A stretch of DNA of 64,000 bases, taken from the NCBI GenBank assembly GCA_032622095.1, contig CP136069.1, positions 125,013,450 through 125,077,449 on the forward strand, in the 5' to 3' direction. Below the pieces are notes generated by a model. That model was not told the DNA's origin, searched no databases, and saw only the letters and a list, made by a program, of their open reading frames with translations. A program made the position numbers and the translations under genes. Source of the DNA: Siphonodentalium dalli. Taxonomy: Eukaryota > Mollusca > Scaphopoda > Gadilida > Siphonodentaliidae. Each line of letters begins with the position of its first letter. Position 1 is the first letter of the stretch. This document shows, piece by piece, positions 9,418 through 22,350 of this stretch.

Positions 9418-10293
9418 ATAATAATGTAAACGACAATAAACGAAATTGAAATTCCCAACTACACCTTTTACCGGACTCGGCCTCGGGGGGTCGCACTACA
9501 ACTTTTAATGTGTCATAAAAATCCCCATTTCTATAAATAAAACGCCCATGCGTCCTTTGAATACCAAGAAACAGTAGCTCTGATTATACACCCGGATGGC
9601 GAAATAGCGTTATTTAAGGTGCACACACCACTCCGGATCGGACAGCATATACTGCACCAACGACAACATGCCTGGACAAATGTTGTAATGTGCCGGGGGA
9701 AGTCGGCATTTGGCATTCAGTGGTTTCGAATGAGACTTTTCAGCCTGACAATCTTGGTATCTGAGAGTGTGGCACGGTGGACCATGGGGCCACGGTGGAT
9801 TATTGGCTTTAAAAAAAAATCAGTTTGGAGGATATCCCTATATATGATGTCATCGGTGGGCCCCTATGTGTTGGTATCTGGATTTATAAGTCGGCTCCGC
9901 GCGAAGTCGGCCCCATATGAAGATGGCCCTGAGCACGAGGTGGGAGTTGAATGAAGACTTAATGCGGCTTAATTTGACTGAGTTCTGATTTATGTTAGAA
10001 TACCCACAGGGGCCTGTAACGCGCTCCGCTGCCATCCCCATTTTGCACTGCCCATATATACGCAGCCTCTATACGCGCCTGCTTCACGTTTATGGTCCTT
10101 ATTAACACCACCGGTGTATGCTGTGCTTGAGATTTTAGAAAGCTGTGGGCGCTGACATTAACAGTGGGTGTTTTATTTATAGAATGGGAAATTTCGGTTT
10201 ATTTAAAAGTCGAACTACGCGACCAGGAGGCCGAGTCCGGTAAAAGGTGTAGTTGGGAATTTCAATTTCGTTTATTGTCCTTTACATTATTAT
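9418..10293. mobile_element. 876-bp element with about 75-bp terminal inverted repeats (copy 1)
   Basis: The left end (9418-9494, starting ATAATAATGTAAAC) and right end (10219-10293) are near-perfect inverted repeats sharing CCCAACTACACCTTTTACCG and GACTCGGCCTC. No clear target-site duplication is visible. The interior holds one open stretch (9541-9954) without an ATG. In copy 2 this stretch carries a one-base G-run change that shifts frame, so coding is doubtful. It is probably a non-autonomous DNA transposon; the superfamily is not identified. Copy 2 lies at about 15799-16675. Confidence 0.65.
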
Positions 10294-11204
10294 GTCAATA
10301 ATGTTGAGTTTTGGTTTGTGACAAGCTATGTCAATTACCAATAAAAAAATTTAAAAGATAATTTGTAAGTCTTATATTTCAACTTTTATATATATTTTTC
10401 GTTCTGCAGCCCACTGATGGTTGTGGTCGGAGACGGCCGATTCGGCCGCCGTTTCGTTAATTAGGTGCTGTTTGTTATTTCGGCCAATTTGGCCGTTTAC
10501 TTCATGTCTGTTTTTCATCTGACGTGTGTGTCGAATAAATGATGTGGAGGATTTATGTAAATGTTAGCCCAAACTACATTTCCAAGTAACGATGGTTTTG
10601 TTGTTTATTTTGAGGACTAATACCGCGTCAGATGAATTCAGCCCAAATATGTTAACAGTTGTCGTGTAAAACATTCGGCAGTAGGTTAGCGTTATTTAGT
10701 ATTTGTGGATGTCCTTTAACATGGGGAAAATAGACTACTGCGCTTGAACGAGCATGTGAATTTGTCGTTTTTAATGTATAGCAACTTGATAATCAATAAC
10801 AGAGGCATTCTCTGTCAAATATGGTCGCTCTATTTACGGTATTAATTGCGGAACTTTCTAAAGTAAACTACGCGTAAACGGATACATACGGTAAATTATA
10901 GAAGGTGCCGGAATCGGCCTAATCGCCCCAGGGCCAACTCGCCCCAGTCGACGTGTGTCAATTCGGTACCTACTATAACATGTACCCGAGGATGAGTCCG
11001 GCTCGGAATAAAATATGTATACGGGTGTTATATAGCGTTTTGTCCGTTGTTTCTCAATGAATATTATTGAAATTTGGTGTATATGTCCGGGCTGGGACAT
11101 GGAATACAACAACGTTTGAATTGTTTTTAAATTTACAAATTTGTTGATTTTATTAAAAAAAAATTTCGTTCTGAAAACACACTATAAAGTGTATATAATA
11201 TAAT

Positions 11205-11510
11205 AACGAACACGAGACATACATAATTTATAAACTGTTAACAAAAGATATCAAATTCAATACATGACAAAGATGACTCAGTGGAGTTTATAAAGTGAAC
11301 ATAAAAACATTGAGGTAAGAATCTTTTTAAGGAATGCAACTTTATTTAATGATAATAAACACATAAATTAAAATAACAAACATGAGACATACATAATTTA
11401 TAAACTGTTAACAAAAGATATCAAACTCAATACATGACAAAGATGACTCAGTGAAGTTTATAAAGTGAACATAAAAATATTAAGGTAAGAATCTTTTTAA
11501 GCATTACCAA
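11205..11510. repeat. 170-bp direct repeat (copy 1)
   Basis: Two units start near 11205 and 11375 and share ACATACATAATTTATAAACT and GACAAAGATGACTCAGTG. The period is 170 bp. It is repeated in copy 2 near 17587-17892. Confidence 0.65.
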
Positions 11511-13788
11511 ACCGTTTAGCACAGACTACAGTCCACTTCACTCATCCGATCATCACCAAACTTCATATTTATCTTGATATTGATCTATCAGATGAGAGCT
11601 ATCAAATATTTTTTTAATTTCATAGGAAAAAATGGTCGCCAGCGGCCATATTGCATTTACGTTATATGTTATCGCGTTATGTCGATATCTAGTATTACTT
11701 AGAAATTTCACCTTTCCAGATTCATAATTGCTCCATTGACTGTAACAGATGAAATTATTCCCCTCTTCGGATAGAGTGTCACTGAAACTTTATTTTGTCA
11801 GACTGTCTGTATAATCACTGATTATATATGGCAATAATCTGTAATAAGATGTAGCACTATTTTATTTTATATTTACACGCATGCTGTTTTTATACAACAA
11901 TTCGAATCCCCCCTAGATCATCATGTGATCGACCATACATCGCGCGAGGACCTGGTTGAATGAAGGGGGGTTTTATGGATCACTTCTGTCCTCAAGCTAG
12001 ATTATACTTATGACATTTAATGGCATTTTTCCTAACGTGGAGGGTTAGATATGCTTGAGAAACCACCACTCTTTAATTCACACCAAGTTCTCAGCTGTCA
12101 TGAACCCATAGCCATGATATATGGTTTATTTTATGTATACTAGTAATATAGTTATTTTCAGTACCTTTATATACCAGTACTGTGTATAACAATGCATATA
12201 AATTAATCAATGTATACATGTATATTGATTCAACGGATTCAGTGGTTTTGTCCATCAGTCTATCAAATTTGCGGGGAAAACATGGCCACAAGCAGTACAC
12301 CCTGCTAAATTTCGAATTTGAATCAATTGGCGCACCCTGCAGCCAGCTTTTATTGGAGAACTTTTTCTCATGTGGATATTTTGGGTCACCGCTAGATGTG
12401 AGCCATATTTTGTTCTCAAACTGTCCTTGTGAAGACATCACTGCCAGCGGTGATCTTCAATTTTACTATTTTTATGGCTAAATAATTTGGTTGATCCTAC
12501 AGACGACACCCCTTGTCCGATCGTCACCATATTCCACAATGATCTTCTGGATAACCAGCGTGAGAGTAATCTAATTTTCCCGAATTTCGTTAAAAAACAT
12601 TACCACAGGCAGCAATTTGGTATCTTACTCTTTGATCCTCTTTTGCATGACTGAATTGTTTAGCAACTGTACAGACATATCCCTCATCTGATAGTCACCA
12701 AACTTCATATTGATCTTCGGGCTGACAACTAGATGGGAGCTATCGAATGCTTTGATTTTTTTTTTTGGAGGGGGGGGGGGGGGGGTACCCAAACCGAAGA
12801 AAACAGTTTTTTTCCACCCTGTGTCTGCAGTTTTTTCCGCCCCCCCCCCCCCCCGGTCAGGATGGTGTTAATGGCCATGAAACGTCACCGGAGTGTATAT
12901 TTGATGGTTCTAGATACACAGGATGAAGTTACTTCGCATGATCACCTTCAAAATCGGTTGAATTTACCTCAATACAAACAACCAGTTTTGGCGGTGCAGA
13001 TGAATGGGGTAGATGAAATACACGATGATGGTGTATATGAATCTAGACTTGGTGGTGTCGAGGAACGTCGTGATATACTAATACAAATGGCCATAATCGA
13101 AAGCTGTCATCTTCATCCAGTTCTCAAGACATAGCAGATGTACTAGATGTATCTGCGATCCGGCTCAATTATGGACATGGATGTCGTGTCTTATCAGAAT
13201 TCTACACCACAGTAGCTATTCCCGCCTGTCTAATATTAATGACGTGATGTCACTTGCCTAATAATGACCACTAATTTGGAGAACACGAAAAATATCTTTT
13301 CTTTTATATTCTGGTAAATAAATTGAGAGAGAAAATTGTTCATTTGGATGGATACCAGATATATCATGTTTCGGAAAACCAAAAACCCATAATATACGTT
13401 AGTATTGGAATAGGTTCGAAATTGAAATAATGAAACAAGCAGAAAACCAAATTATATAATTGCCTCATAAGAAGTCATATTTGACCCCGACATTGAGACA
13501 ATCTACAGGGGAATGCGTGGTACAATAGGTATATAGATATAATATTATTTCATGAAAAATGACCGGTTAATGCTCGATTAGATATGCATAATAAGCCACT
13601 CTAAACACCACAAGGATGTGTGATCTTAATGTAAATATAAACTCCACACTAAGATATTTTGGTCCCAAATTGGTAATGTTCCATGATAATGTATGTTTTG
13701 TGAATCAACTGAAGCTCTAGTCGAATGTCACATGGTATTCTTCTTAAAAATGATGCCTTAGCTACAATTAATAGACATATTGTATAAT

Positions 13789-14010
13789 TAAAGCATGGTT
13801 ATGACACTCCATTGCAGGGGCAATCAATTCGATTTAGGAGAGCGCACACATCTCAAACGAAAACTTAAAAGTGGAAAAGTGTCACAGCCAGAGGGGCCAG
13901 CGAGAAACCCATTTCCTGTGAGAAAATTTCACCGTGTCCATGCAGGAATGAAAAATATTTGCAGACATCAGGCGGGGATTAAACTTTCAGATATATATAA
14001 AGAATAAACA
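13789..14010 (+). other. Terminal-exon-like basic ORF between the two block copies
   Basis: This segment (13771-14068) is not present after copy 2. An acceptor-like CTCCATTGCAG ends at about 13816 and is followed by an open frame of some 62 codons. The frame is Lys/Arg-rich and contains ERTHLKRKLKSGK and NPFPVRKFHRVH. It ends at the TAA at 14005-14007, with AATAAA overlapping the stop. It could be a last exon or chance. The protein is not recognised. Confidence 0.25.
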
Positions 14011-14068
14011 CACGATAGGTATAATATCTATTGCCCTTCCTGTTTACCCCAACTCGTCGGAAAGAATG

Positions 14069-17000
14069 GTTATATACTCTGCATTTCGTGAATTCTTCTA
14101 AGGCTTATTTCGTTCCCCGTAAGGCATGCAATATTTCCAATGCTGTACATTGATATATACAATAAGCCTTGGTACTGCATGAGTCGCGGCCATATTGGAT
14201 CCACCCAGCCCCGTTCCGTTTAGTGCTACGTACAATGTCAAAGTTCTGGAGCAGCATGCCGTCTGAATGTTCATGAATTCCATATATGGAATGCTACTCC
14301 AGAACTTTGACATGTAGCACTAAAACAACAGAACGGGTCTGGATTGATGGTCTCGACTCAGTGACAAAGCTTATACAATTACAGGCTATGGTATTTTTGT
14401 GACAACTTCCCTGTTATTGAATAAAGATCTACCATCGAAGTATAAACAAAGTAGACCCTGTCTCGTTATTCAGTAACGCACAACATATATACATGTCATA
14501 CATAACATATAATGATGACGATGTAGAGTAAAATATTTATGATGGTATAGATTATTTTCTAAATTAAATACCTGGATGTGTAATTATAACTATCAATGTC
14601 AGGCATTATATGCATACGGTATAGGCTATTTTGTACGGCAATTTCGGCTTCTGACACCTACATTGGCCTATGCATACACATGGCAAACGACGTTGATTCC
14701 ATAATTATATTGTATAGCGCAGGAAATTCACTCATGATATGACCTCTCATAAGGATTTATGAAAATACATGTATGGTTCCATGAGGGTAAATTAAAATAT
14801 GGTCACACCCAGAGAGGGTTAATTGAAATATGGTCCGATGAGGGTAAATTAAAATATCACATCACGGTTTTAAAAAATATGGTCCTATGAGGGTTAATTG
14901 ATATATGGTCTAATGGGGGATAATAAAAAATATGGTCACATGATGGTTAATTAAAATTGTACCCTGATTCTTAATTAAAATATGGTCACATGAGGGTTAA
15001 TAAAAATATGGACCCATGGGGGGGGGGGGGGGGGGGTAATTGAAATATGGTCCCATTGTGAGGGTTAATTAAAATTCAAGTATGATGTCATCGGTGTTTA
15101 TTAAACTACGGTCCCACTGGGGTGAAATACAATATAGTCCCATGAGGGTCAATTAAAAATGGTCCAATGAGGACTAATTATAATAAGCACAGGGCTCCCC
15201 CATGAGGATCAATTAAAACATGGTCCCAGAAGGGGGGGGGGGGGGGTAATTTCTGAACATTCTTCAATTCATATAGCATTCTTATATACCCCCAGTACAC
15301 ATAAATAAAAATGTTGTTTATAATTAGGCCACATTGTATATTAAACAACCAATGTGAAGTGTTAGTGTTGGAACTTTTCTTATTAACATCTCTATGCATA
15401 GCTCCGATATATTCCGCATACAAAGAAATGAAAAGTCAATATTTACAAACAGCACGAAGGAGTAACGTGGGAATTGGTTAATAAATACCATCCCAATTCA
15501 TTTGGAATATAACATGCCGATATTTGTCTCGTATAACTAAATGAAAAAGTTCACTAAAACGATATTAAATAACATTTTAAACACCGATATAAACACACAC
15601 CGTCTAGGATTCATGTTCGAATTAAAGTTCTTATACAATCATCAAATCCCCGTGCAGTATAATAGTAGATAGCATTCCGATTTAATTCCGATTTAATTCA
15701 CGCGAATTCCCGTTAGAATTAATCGGCTCGCACTTCTTGGCATGCTAATAACAAACCATGTGTCAATCATGCATGTCTCGAGAGACGCCCGCTGCATGAA
15801 ATAATAATGTAAACGACAATAAACGAAATTGAAATTCCCAACTACACCTTTTACCGGACTCGGCCTCGGGGGGTCGCACTACAACTTTTAATGTGTCATA
15901 AAAATCCCCATTTCTATAAATAAAACGCCCATGCGTCCTTTGAATACCAAGAAACAGTAGCTCTGATTATACACCCGGATGGCGAAATAGCGTTATTTAA
16001 GGTGCACACACCACTCCGGATCGGACAGCATATACTGCACCAACGACAACATGCCTGGACAAATGTTGTAATGTGCCGGGGAAGTCGGCATTTGGCATTC
16101 AGTGGTTTCGAATGAGACTTTTCAGCCTGACAATCTTGGTATCTGAGAGTGTGGCACGGTGGACCATGGGGCCACGGTGGATTATTGGCTTTAAAAAAAA
16201 ATCAGTTTGGAGGATATCCCTATATATGATGTCATCGGTGGGCCCCTATGTGTTGGTATCTGGATTTATAAGTCGGCTCCGCGCGAAGTCGGCCCCATAT
16301 GAAGATGGCCCTGAGCACGAGGTGGGAGTTGAATGAAGACTTAATGCGGCTTAATTTGACTGAGTTCTGATTTATGTTAGAATACCCACAGGGGCCTGTA
16401 ACGCGCTCCGCTGCCATCCCCATTTTGCACTGCCCATATATACGCAGCCTCTATACGCGCCTGCTTCACGTTTATGGTCCTTATTAACACCACCGGTGTA
16501 TGCTGTGCTTGAGATTTTAGAAAGCTGTGGGCGCTGACATTAACAGTGGGTGTTTTATTTATAGAATGGGAAATTTCGGTTTATTTAAAAGTCGAACTAC
16601 GCGACCAGGAGGCCGAGTCCGGTAAAAGGTGTAGTTGGGAATTTCAATTTCGTTTATTGTCCTTTACATTATTATGTCAATAATGTTGAGTTTTGGTTTG
16701 TGACAAGCTATGTCAATTACCAATAAAAAAATTTAAAAGATAATTTGTAAGTCTTATATTTCAACTTTTATATATATTTTTCGTTCTGCAGCCCACTGAT
16801 GGTTGTGGTCGGAGACGGCCGATTCGGCCGCCGTTTCGTTAATTAGGTGCTGTTTGTTATTTCGGCCAATTTGGCCGTTTACTTCATGTCTGTTTTTCAT
16901 CTGACGTGTGTGTCGAATAAATGATGTGGAGGATTTATGTAAATGTTAGCCCAAACTACATTTCCAAGTAACGATGGTTTTGTTGTTTATTTTGAGGACT

Positions 17001-20000
17001 AATACCGCGTCAGATGAATTCAGCCCAAATATGTTAACAGTTGTCGTGTAAAACATTCGGCAGTAGGTTAGCGTTATTTAGTATTTGTGGATGTCCTTTA
17101 ACATGGGGAAAATAGACTACTGCGCTTGAACGAGCATGTGAATTTGTCGTTTTTAATGTATAGCAACTTGATAATCAATAACAGAGGCATTCTCTGTCAA
17201 ATATGGTCGCTCTATTTACGGTATTAATTGCGGAACTTTCTAAAGTAAACTACGCGTAAACGGATACATACGGTAAATTATAGAAGGTGCCGGAATCGGC
17301 CTAATCGCCCCAGGGCCAACTCGCCCCAGTCGACGTGTGTCAATTCGGTACCTACTATAACATGTACCCGAGGATGAGTCCGGCTCGGAATAAAATATGT
17401 ATACGGGTGTTATATAGCGTTTTGTCCGTTGTTTCTCAATGAATATTATTGAAATTTGGTGTATATGTCCGGGCTGGGACATGGAATACAACAACGTTTG
17501 AATTGTTTTTAAATTTACAAATTTGTTGATTTTATTAAAAAAAAAATTCGTTCTGAAAACACACTATAAAGTGTATATAATATAATAACGAACACGAGAC
17601 ATACATAATTTATAAACTGTTAACAAAAGATATCAAATTCAATACATGACAAAGATGACTCAGTGGAGTTTATAAAGTGAACATAAAAACATTGAGGTAA
17701 GAATCTTTTTAAGGAATGCAACTTTATTTAATGATAATAAACACATAAATTAAAATAACAAACATGAGACATACATAATTTATAAACTGTTAACAAAAGA
17801 TATCAAACTCAATACATGACAAAGATGACTCAGTGAAGTTTATAAAGTGAACATAAAAATATTAAGGTAAGAATCTTTTTAAGCATTACCAAACCGTTTA
17901 GCACAGACTACAGTCCACTTCACTCATCCGATCATCACCAAACTTCATATTTATCTTGATATTGATCTATCAGATGAGAGCTATCAAATATTTTTTTAAT
18001 TTCATAGGAAAAAATGGTCGCCAGCGGCCATATTGCATTTACGTTATATGTTATCGCGTTATGTCGATATCTAGTATTACTTAGAAATTTCACCTTTCCA
18101 GATTCATAATTGCTCCATTGACTGTAACAGATGAAATTATTCCCCTCTTCGGATAGAGTGTCACTGAAACTTTATTTTGTCAGACTGTCTGTATAATCAC
18201 TGATTATATATGGCAATAATCTGTAATAAGATGTAGCACTATTTTATTTTATATTTACACGCATGCTGTTTTTATACAACAATTCGAATCCCCCCTAGAT
18301 CATCATGTGATCGACCATACATCGCGCGAGGACCTGGTTGAATGAAGGGGGGTTTTATGGATCACTTCTGTCCTCAAGCTAGATTATACTTATGACATTT
18401 AATGGCATTTTTCCTAACGTGGAGGGTTAGATATGCTTGAGAAACCACCACTCTTTAATTCACACCAAGTTCTCAGCTGTCATGAACCCATAGCCATGAT
18501 ATATGGTTTATTTTATGTATACTAGTAATATAGTTATTTTCAGTACCTTTATATACCAGTACTGTGTATAACAATGCATATAAATTAATCAATGTATACA
18601 TGTATATTGATTCAACGGATTCAGTGGTTTTGTCCATCAGTCTATCAAATTTGCGGGGAAAACATGGCCACAAGCAGTACACCCTGCTAAATTTCGAATT
18701 TGAATCAATTGGCGCACCCTGCAGCCAGCTTTTATTGGAGAACTTTTTCTCATGTGGATATTTTGGGTCACCGCTAGATGTGAGCCATATTTTGTTCTCA
18801 AACTGTCCTTGTGAAGACATCACTGCCAGCGGTGATCTTCAATTTTACTATTTTTATGGCTAAATAATTTGGTTGATCCTACAGACGACACCCCTTGTCC
18901 GATCGTCACCATATTCCACAATGATCTTCTGGATAACCAGCGTGAGAGTAATCTAATTTTCCCGAATTTCGTTAAAAAACATTACCACAGGCAGCAATTT
19001 GGTATCTTACTCTTTGATCCTCTTTTGCATGACTGAATTGTTTAGCAACTGTACAGACATATCCCTCATCTGATAGTCACCAAACTTCATATTGATCTTC
19101 GGGCTGACAACTAGATGGGAGCTATCGAATGCTTTGATTTTTTTTTTTGGAGGGGGGGGGGGGGTACCCAAACCGAAGAAAACAGTTTTTTTCCACCCTG
19201 TGTCTGCAGTTTTTTCCGCCCCCCCCCGGTCAGGATGGTGTTAATGGCCATGAAACGTCACCGGAGTGTATATTTGATGGTTCTAGATACACAGGATGAA
19301 GTTACTTCGCATGATCACCTTCAAAATCGGTTGAATTTACCTCAATACAAACAACCAGTTTTGGCGGTGCAGATGAATTGGGTAGATGAAATACACGATG
19401 ATGGTGTATATGAATCTAGACTTGGTGGTGTCGAGGAACGTCGTGATATACTAATACAAATGGCCATAATCGAAAGCTGTCATCTTCATCCAGTTCTCAA
19501 GACATAGCAGATGTGCTAGATGTATCTGCGATCCGGCTCAATTATGGACATGGATGTCGTGTCTTATCAGAATTCTACACCACAGTAGCTATTCCCGCCT
19601 GTCTAATATTAATGGCGTGATGTCACTTGCCTAATAATGACCACTAATTTGGAGAACACGAAAAATATCTTTTCTTTTATATTCTGGTAAATAAATTGAG
19701 AGAGAAAATTGTTCATTTGGATGGATACCAGATATATCATGTTTCGGAAAACCAAAAACCCATAATATACGTTAGTATTGGAATAGGTTCGAAATTGAAA
19801 TAATGAAACAAGCAGAAAACCAAATTATATAATTGCCTCATAAGAAGTCATATTTGACCCCGACATTGAGACAATCTACAGGGGAATGCGTGGTACAATA
19901 GGTAGATATAATATTATTTCATGAAAAATTACCGGTTAATGCTCGATTAGATATGCATAATAAGCCACTCTAAACACCACAAGGATGTGTGATCTTAATG

Positions 20001-20172
20001 TAAATATAAACTCCACACTAAGATATTTTGGTCCCAAATTGGTAATGTTCCATGATAATGTATGTTTTGTGAATCAACTGAAGCTCTAGTCGAATGTCAC
20101 ATGGTATTCTTCTTTAAAATGATGCCTTAGCTACAATTAATTAGATATGGCAAGACTAAAGCACGGTTATGA
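14069..20172. repeat. Large direct repeat, copy 2 (about 6.1 kb)
   Basis: The near-identical second copy of 7695-13770. Internal elements recur at +6374 to +6382. The copies differ in homopolymer lengths (for example the poly-G at 15018-15035 and the poly-C near 19217) and in a handful of single bases (for example AATGG versus AATTGG within the segment at 19370). Copy 2 ends with diverged sequence around 20145-20172. It contains no gene of its own. Confidence 0.85.
15799..16675. mobile_element. 876-bp inverted-repeat element (copy 2)
   Basis: The second-block counterpart of 9418-10293 with the same inverted ends. The G run near 16077-16081 is one base shorter than in copy 1, which breaks the only long internal reading frame. 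This argues that the frame is not under selection. Confidence 0.6.
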
Positions 20173-20430
20173 TTGTACAGACATATCCCTCATCTGATAG
20201 TCACCAAACTTCATATTGATCTTCGGGCTGACAACTAGATGGGAGCTATCGAATGCTTTGATTTTTTTTGAAAAACATTGTCGCCAGCAGTCATCTTCTA
20301 TTTTGTTTTTTATATACATGTATATCTCTTCATGCGGATAGCCAGTATTACGTAGGTACTTCAACTTTCCGCATTCCTGTCATCATTTGAAATATAAACA
20401 TTTACCTGATACATGCACCCTTCAAAATTT
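20173..20430. repeat. Dispersed repeat fragment
   Basis: It matches the stretch at about 12668-12768 (ACAGACATATCCCTCATCTG, then CACCAAACTTCATATTGATC) and then continues into CAACTTTCCGCATTCCTGTC. That sequence resembles the repeats near 11700, 31045 and 56050. It is a member of a dispersed satellite-like family abutting copy 2. Confidence 0.5.
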
Positions 20431-20554
20431 GTTTCGTCGTATCTATTTTAATGACCCGCATGGTAATATTGATACATATATATTTGTCAAACATTTCTTT
20501 GTACAATATACAGGTATTTAGTTTGTAACTAAATCTAGAAATATATAATAGTAG

Positions 20555-21060
20555 CTGGTGGTCCCGACTTCGTCCGGGATGTTCCCCTCTGATTTTCGGA
20601 GAATTGCGCGATTTAACCTTGAATTGACTATTTTAAAGGTGAAGGTCATGTCGGGGTCACGGTTTGACCCGTCCAAAACAGTCCCCGGACAAAAGTCACG
20701 ACAAAAGTACCCGTCGAAATCCGCCCGGCTTTACCCGATTTGACCTTGAATTGACAATTTTGAATGTCAAGATCAGGTCAGGGTCATGATTTGACCCACC
20801 CAAAACACTCCTGGGACAAAAGTAACAGTAGGTATCAAATTTCGTTGAAATACTTCCGTTTTACCAGATTTGACCTTGAATTGATCTTTTTGAATGTCAA
20901 AGTCAGGTCGGGATCAAGATTTGACCCGTCCATGCAAAATACTCCCTGGAAATAATTTCCCCTAGGTATCAAATTTCGTCAAATCTGTCAGGCAGTTTTC
21001 CCGGCCATAGCTAACAGACAAACAGACAGACAAATGTCCAAAATATATATTAGACTAGCT
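20555..21060. repeat. TTGACCTTGAATTGA tandem repeat with ACAGACAAACAGACAG tail
   Basis: Three units of 127-130 bp (cores near 20611, 20738 and 20868) end in a short ACAGACAAACAGACAGACA tail. Starts such as GACTTCGTCCGGG and, next to it, ACTCGACTTCGTTCGGGCT (about 21066) resemble the 3' ends of RTE-type LINEs and their SINEs. This is inferred from general resemblance only. No reverse-transcriptase coding was found. Confidence 0.4.
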
Positions 21061-22013
21061 GATGTACTCGACTTCGTTCGGGCTAGTTAGGGATTTTTTT
21101 GTGATCGCCTCCATCTGGACAGTAGGCCTACCCAGTATATACAGCGTCTGACCAAACTATTGTTCAATTAGTCCAGAAACATGCCTATATCAGCACGTTC
21201 GAGAACATGGTCCCACGTGAAATTGGACCCGTTCATATTGCTCCCGGGATCGAAGTAGTCCTACACACAAATTTTTAGTCGGATCGGTCAAGGTCCAGAA
21301 ACATGCCTATGAGCGAGGTCAAGTTGACACGTTAAATACCAACTTCGATCAGTGTTAGAGTCTATAACACATAGGCCTACACACATGCATTCATGCATAC
21401 ACACATACATACATACAGACAGGTGATTCAAAATGTATAATCGATAGCTACAACAATTCTATGGTAGATAGTTCACGGCTGACCTGATGCATGCATCTTA
21501 GTTTTCTTGTTGTTATTTAACGGAATTCTGAGTTGGTCATTCGCGAAACCAATATATTTTATATTCTATAATTAAAATCGTGGGTATATGTTTATGGATA
21601 TTGTAGGAAGGCAAATTGAGCTAAAGCGATGGGATATATCGCAGGACAACACATTTCGGGTTTTCGTGGGGTGTGTATTCGCTGGTTGTCTTAAAGTTGC
21701 AGTATGTAACCATTGTGACCGCGTTTAGGTATGAACAATGGCTGTGCCATGCACTCTTGGCGGGAACACAATACCTCCGATTTGTTTTATACGCATTTAG
21801 AAGCTTTCTGTGTGGTGAATGAGAAACCTGCAGTAATAATCCGTAGTTTTTTGGTAATAATTTGAAGGATTAGTTGTTTTAACGGAATTCTGAGGCGGTG
21901 CATGCATTCATGTAACCAATATATTTTATATTATAATTTATATTTATGGCTAATAATATGATCTTGGTGGCGTTACCATTTCTGACTATGGTTTTCTTGT
22001 TATTGTAGGCCTA
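21061..22013. other. No gene seen
   Basis: AT-rich sequence with a short CATACACACATACATACATA microsatellite near 21390-21420 and two copies of a TTTAACGGAATTCTGAG segment (about 21517 and 21878). No coding signal was found. Confidence 0.45.
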
Positions 22014-22333
22014 CCATTAACGTGAAGCAAGCGCGTATATAGAAGCGGCGTATATGTGCAATGCAAAGGGGCGGGTAGCGTAGGGCGTTACATGCCCTTG
22101 TGGCCGTGGGGTATTCTGACAGAAATCAGAACTCAGTCAAATTAAGCCGAATTAAGCCAGTCTTCATTCAACTCTCATCTCGTGCTCAGGGCAACTTCAT
22201 ATGGGGCCGACTTCGCGCGGAGCCGACTTATAAATCCACCGATGACATCATATCGGGATATCCTCCAACCGGATTTTTTTTTAAAGCCAATAATCCACTG
22301 TGGCCCCATGATGATCCACCGTGCCACACTCTC
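22014..22333 (-). mobile_element. Inverted, diverged fragment of the 876-bp element
   Basis: The reverse complement matches about 9765-10100 of the element (GCCCCATATGAAGATGGCCC region, GCGCGTATA and TAACGTGAAGCA ends). There are many substitutions and small gaps. It is older than the two block copies and in opposite orientation, which shows the element is a dispersed repeat in this genome. Confidence 0.6.
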
Positions 22334-22350
22334 CTCTATTTCGATTATTT

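Larger units (their letters stand above)
7695..13770. repeat. Large direct repeat, copy 1 (about 6.1 kb)
   Basis: The sequence from 7695 is repeated nearly base for base from 14069; the offset is 6374 bp at the left and 6382 bp further in. Differences are scattered substitutions and poly-G or poly-C tract lengths. Content includes a hairpin element (7829-7963), a minisatellite (8395-8860), an inverted-repeat element (9418-10293), a 170-bp direct repeat (11205-11510) and dispersed repeat fragments with CACCAAACTTCATATT. Between them (10300-11200, 11520-13770) no convincing gene was found. The longer open frames are interrupted, lack ATG starts or run through homopolymers. Confidence 0.85.

Noticed and set aside
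9541-9954. Open frame inside the 876-bp inverted-repeat element
   Set aside because: There is no ATG, only a GTG at 9619. Copy 2 has a one-base change in a G run that breaks the frame.
12091-13134. Open frames of 99-133 codons (also in copy 2)
   Set aside because: They overlap on opposite strands or run through poly-G/poly-C tracts whose length differs between copies, so frame is not conserved.
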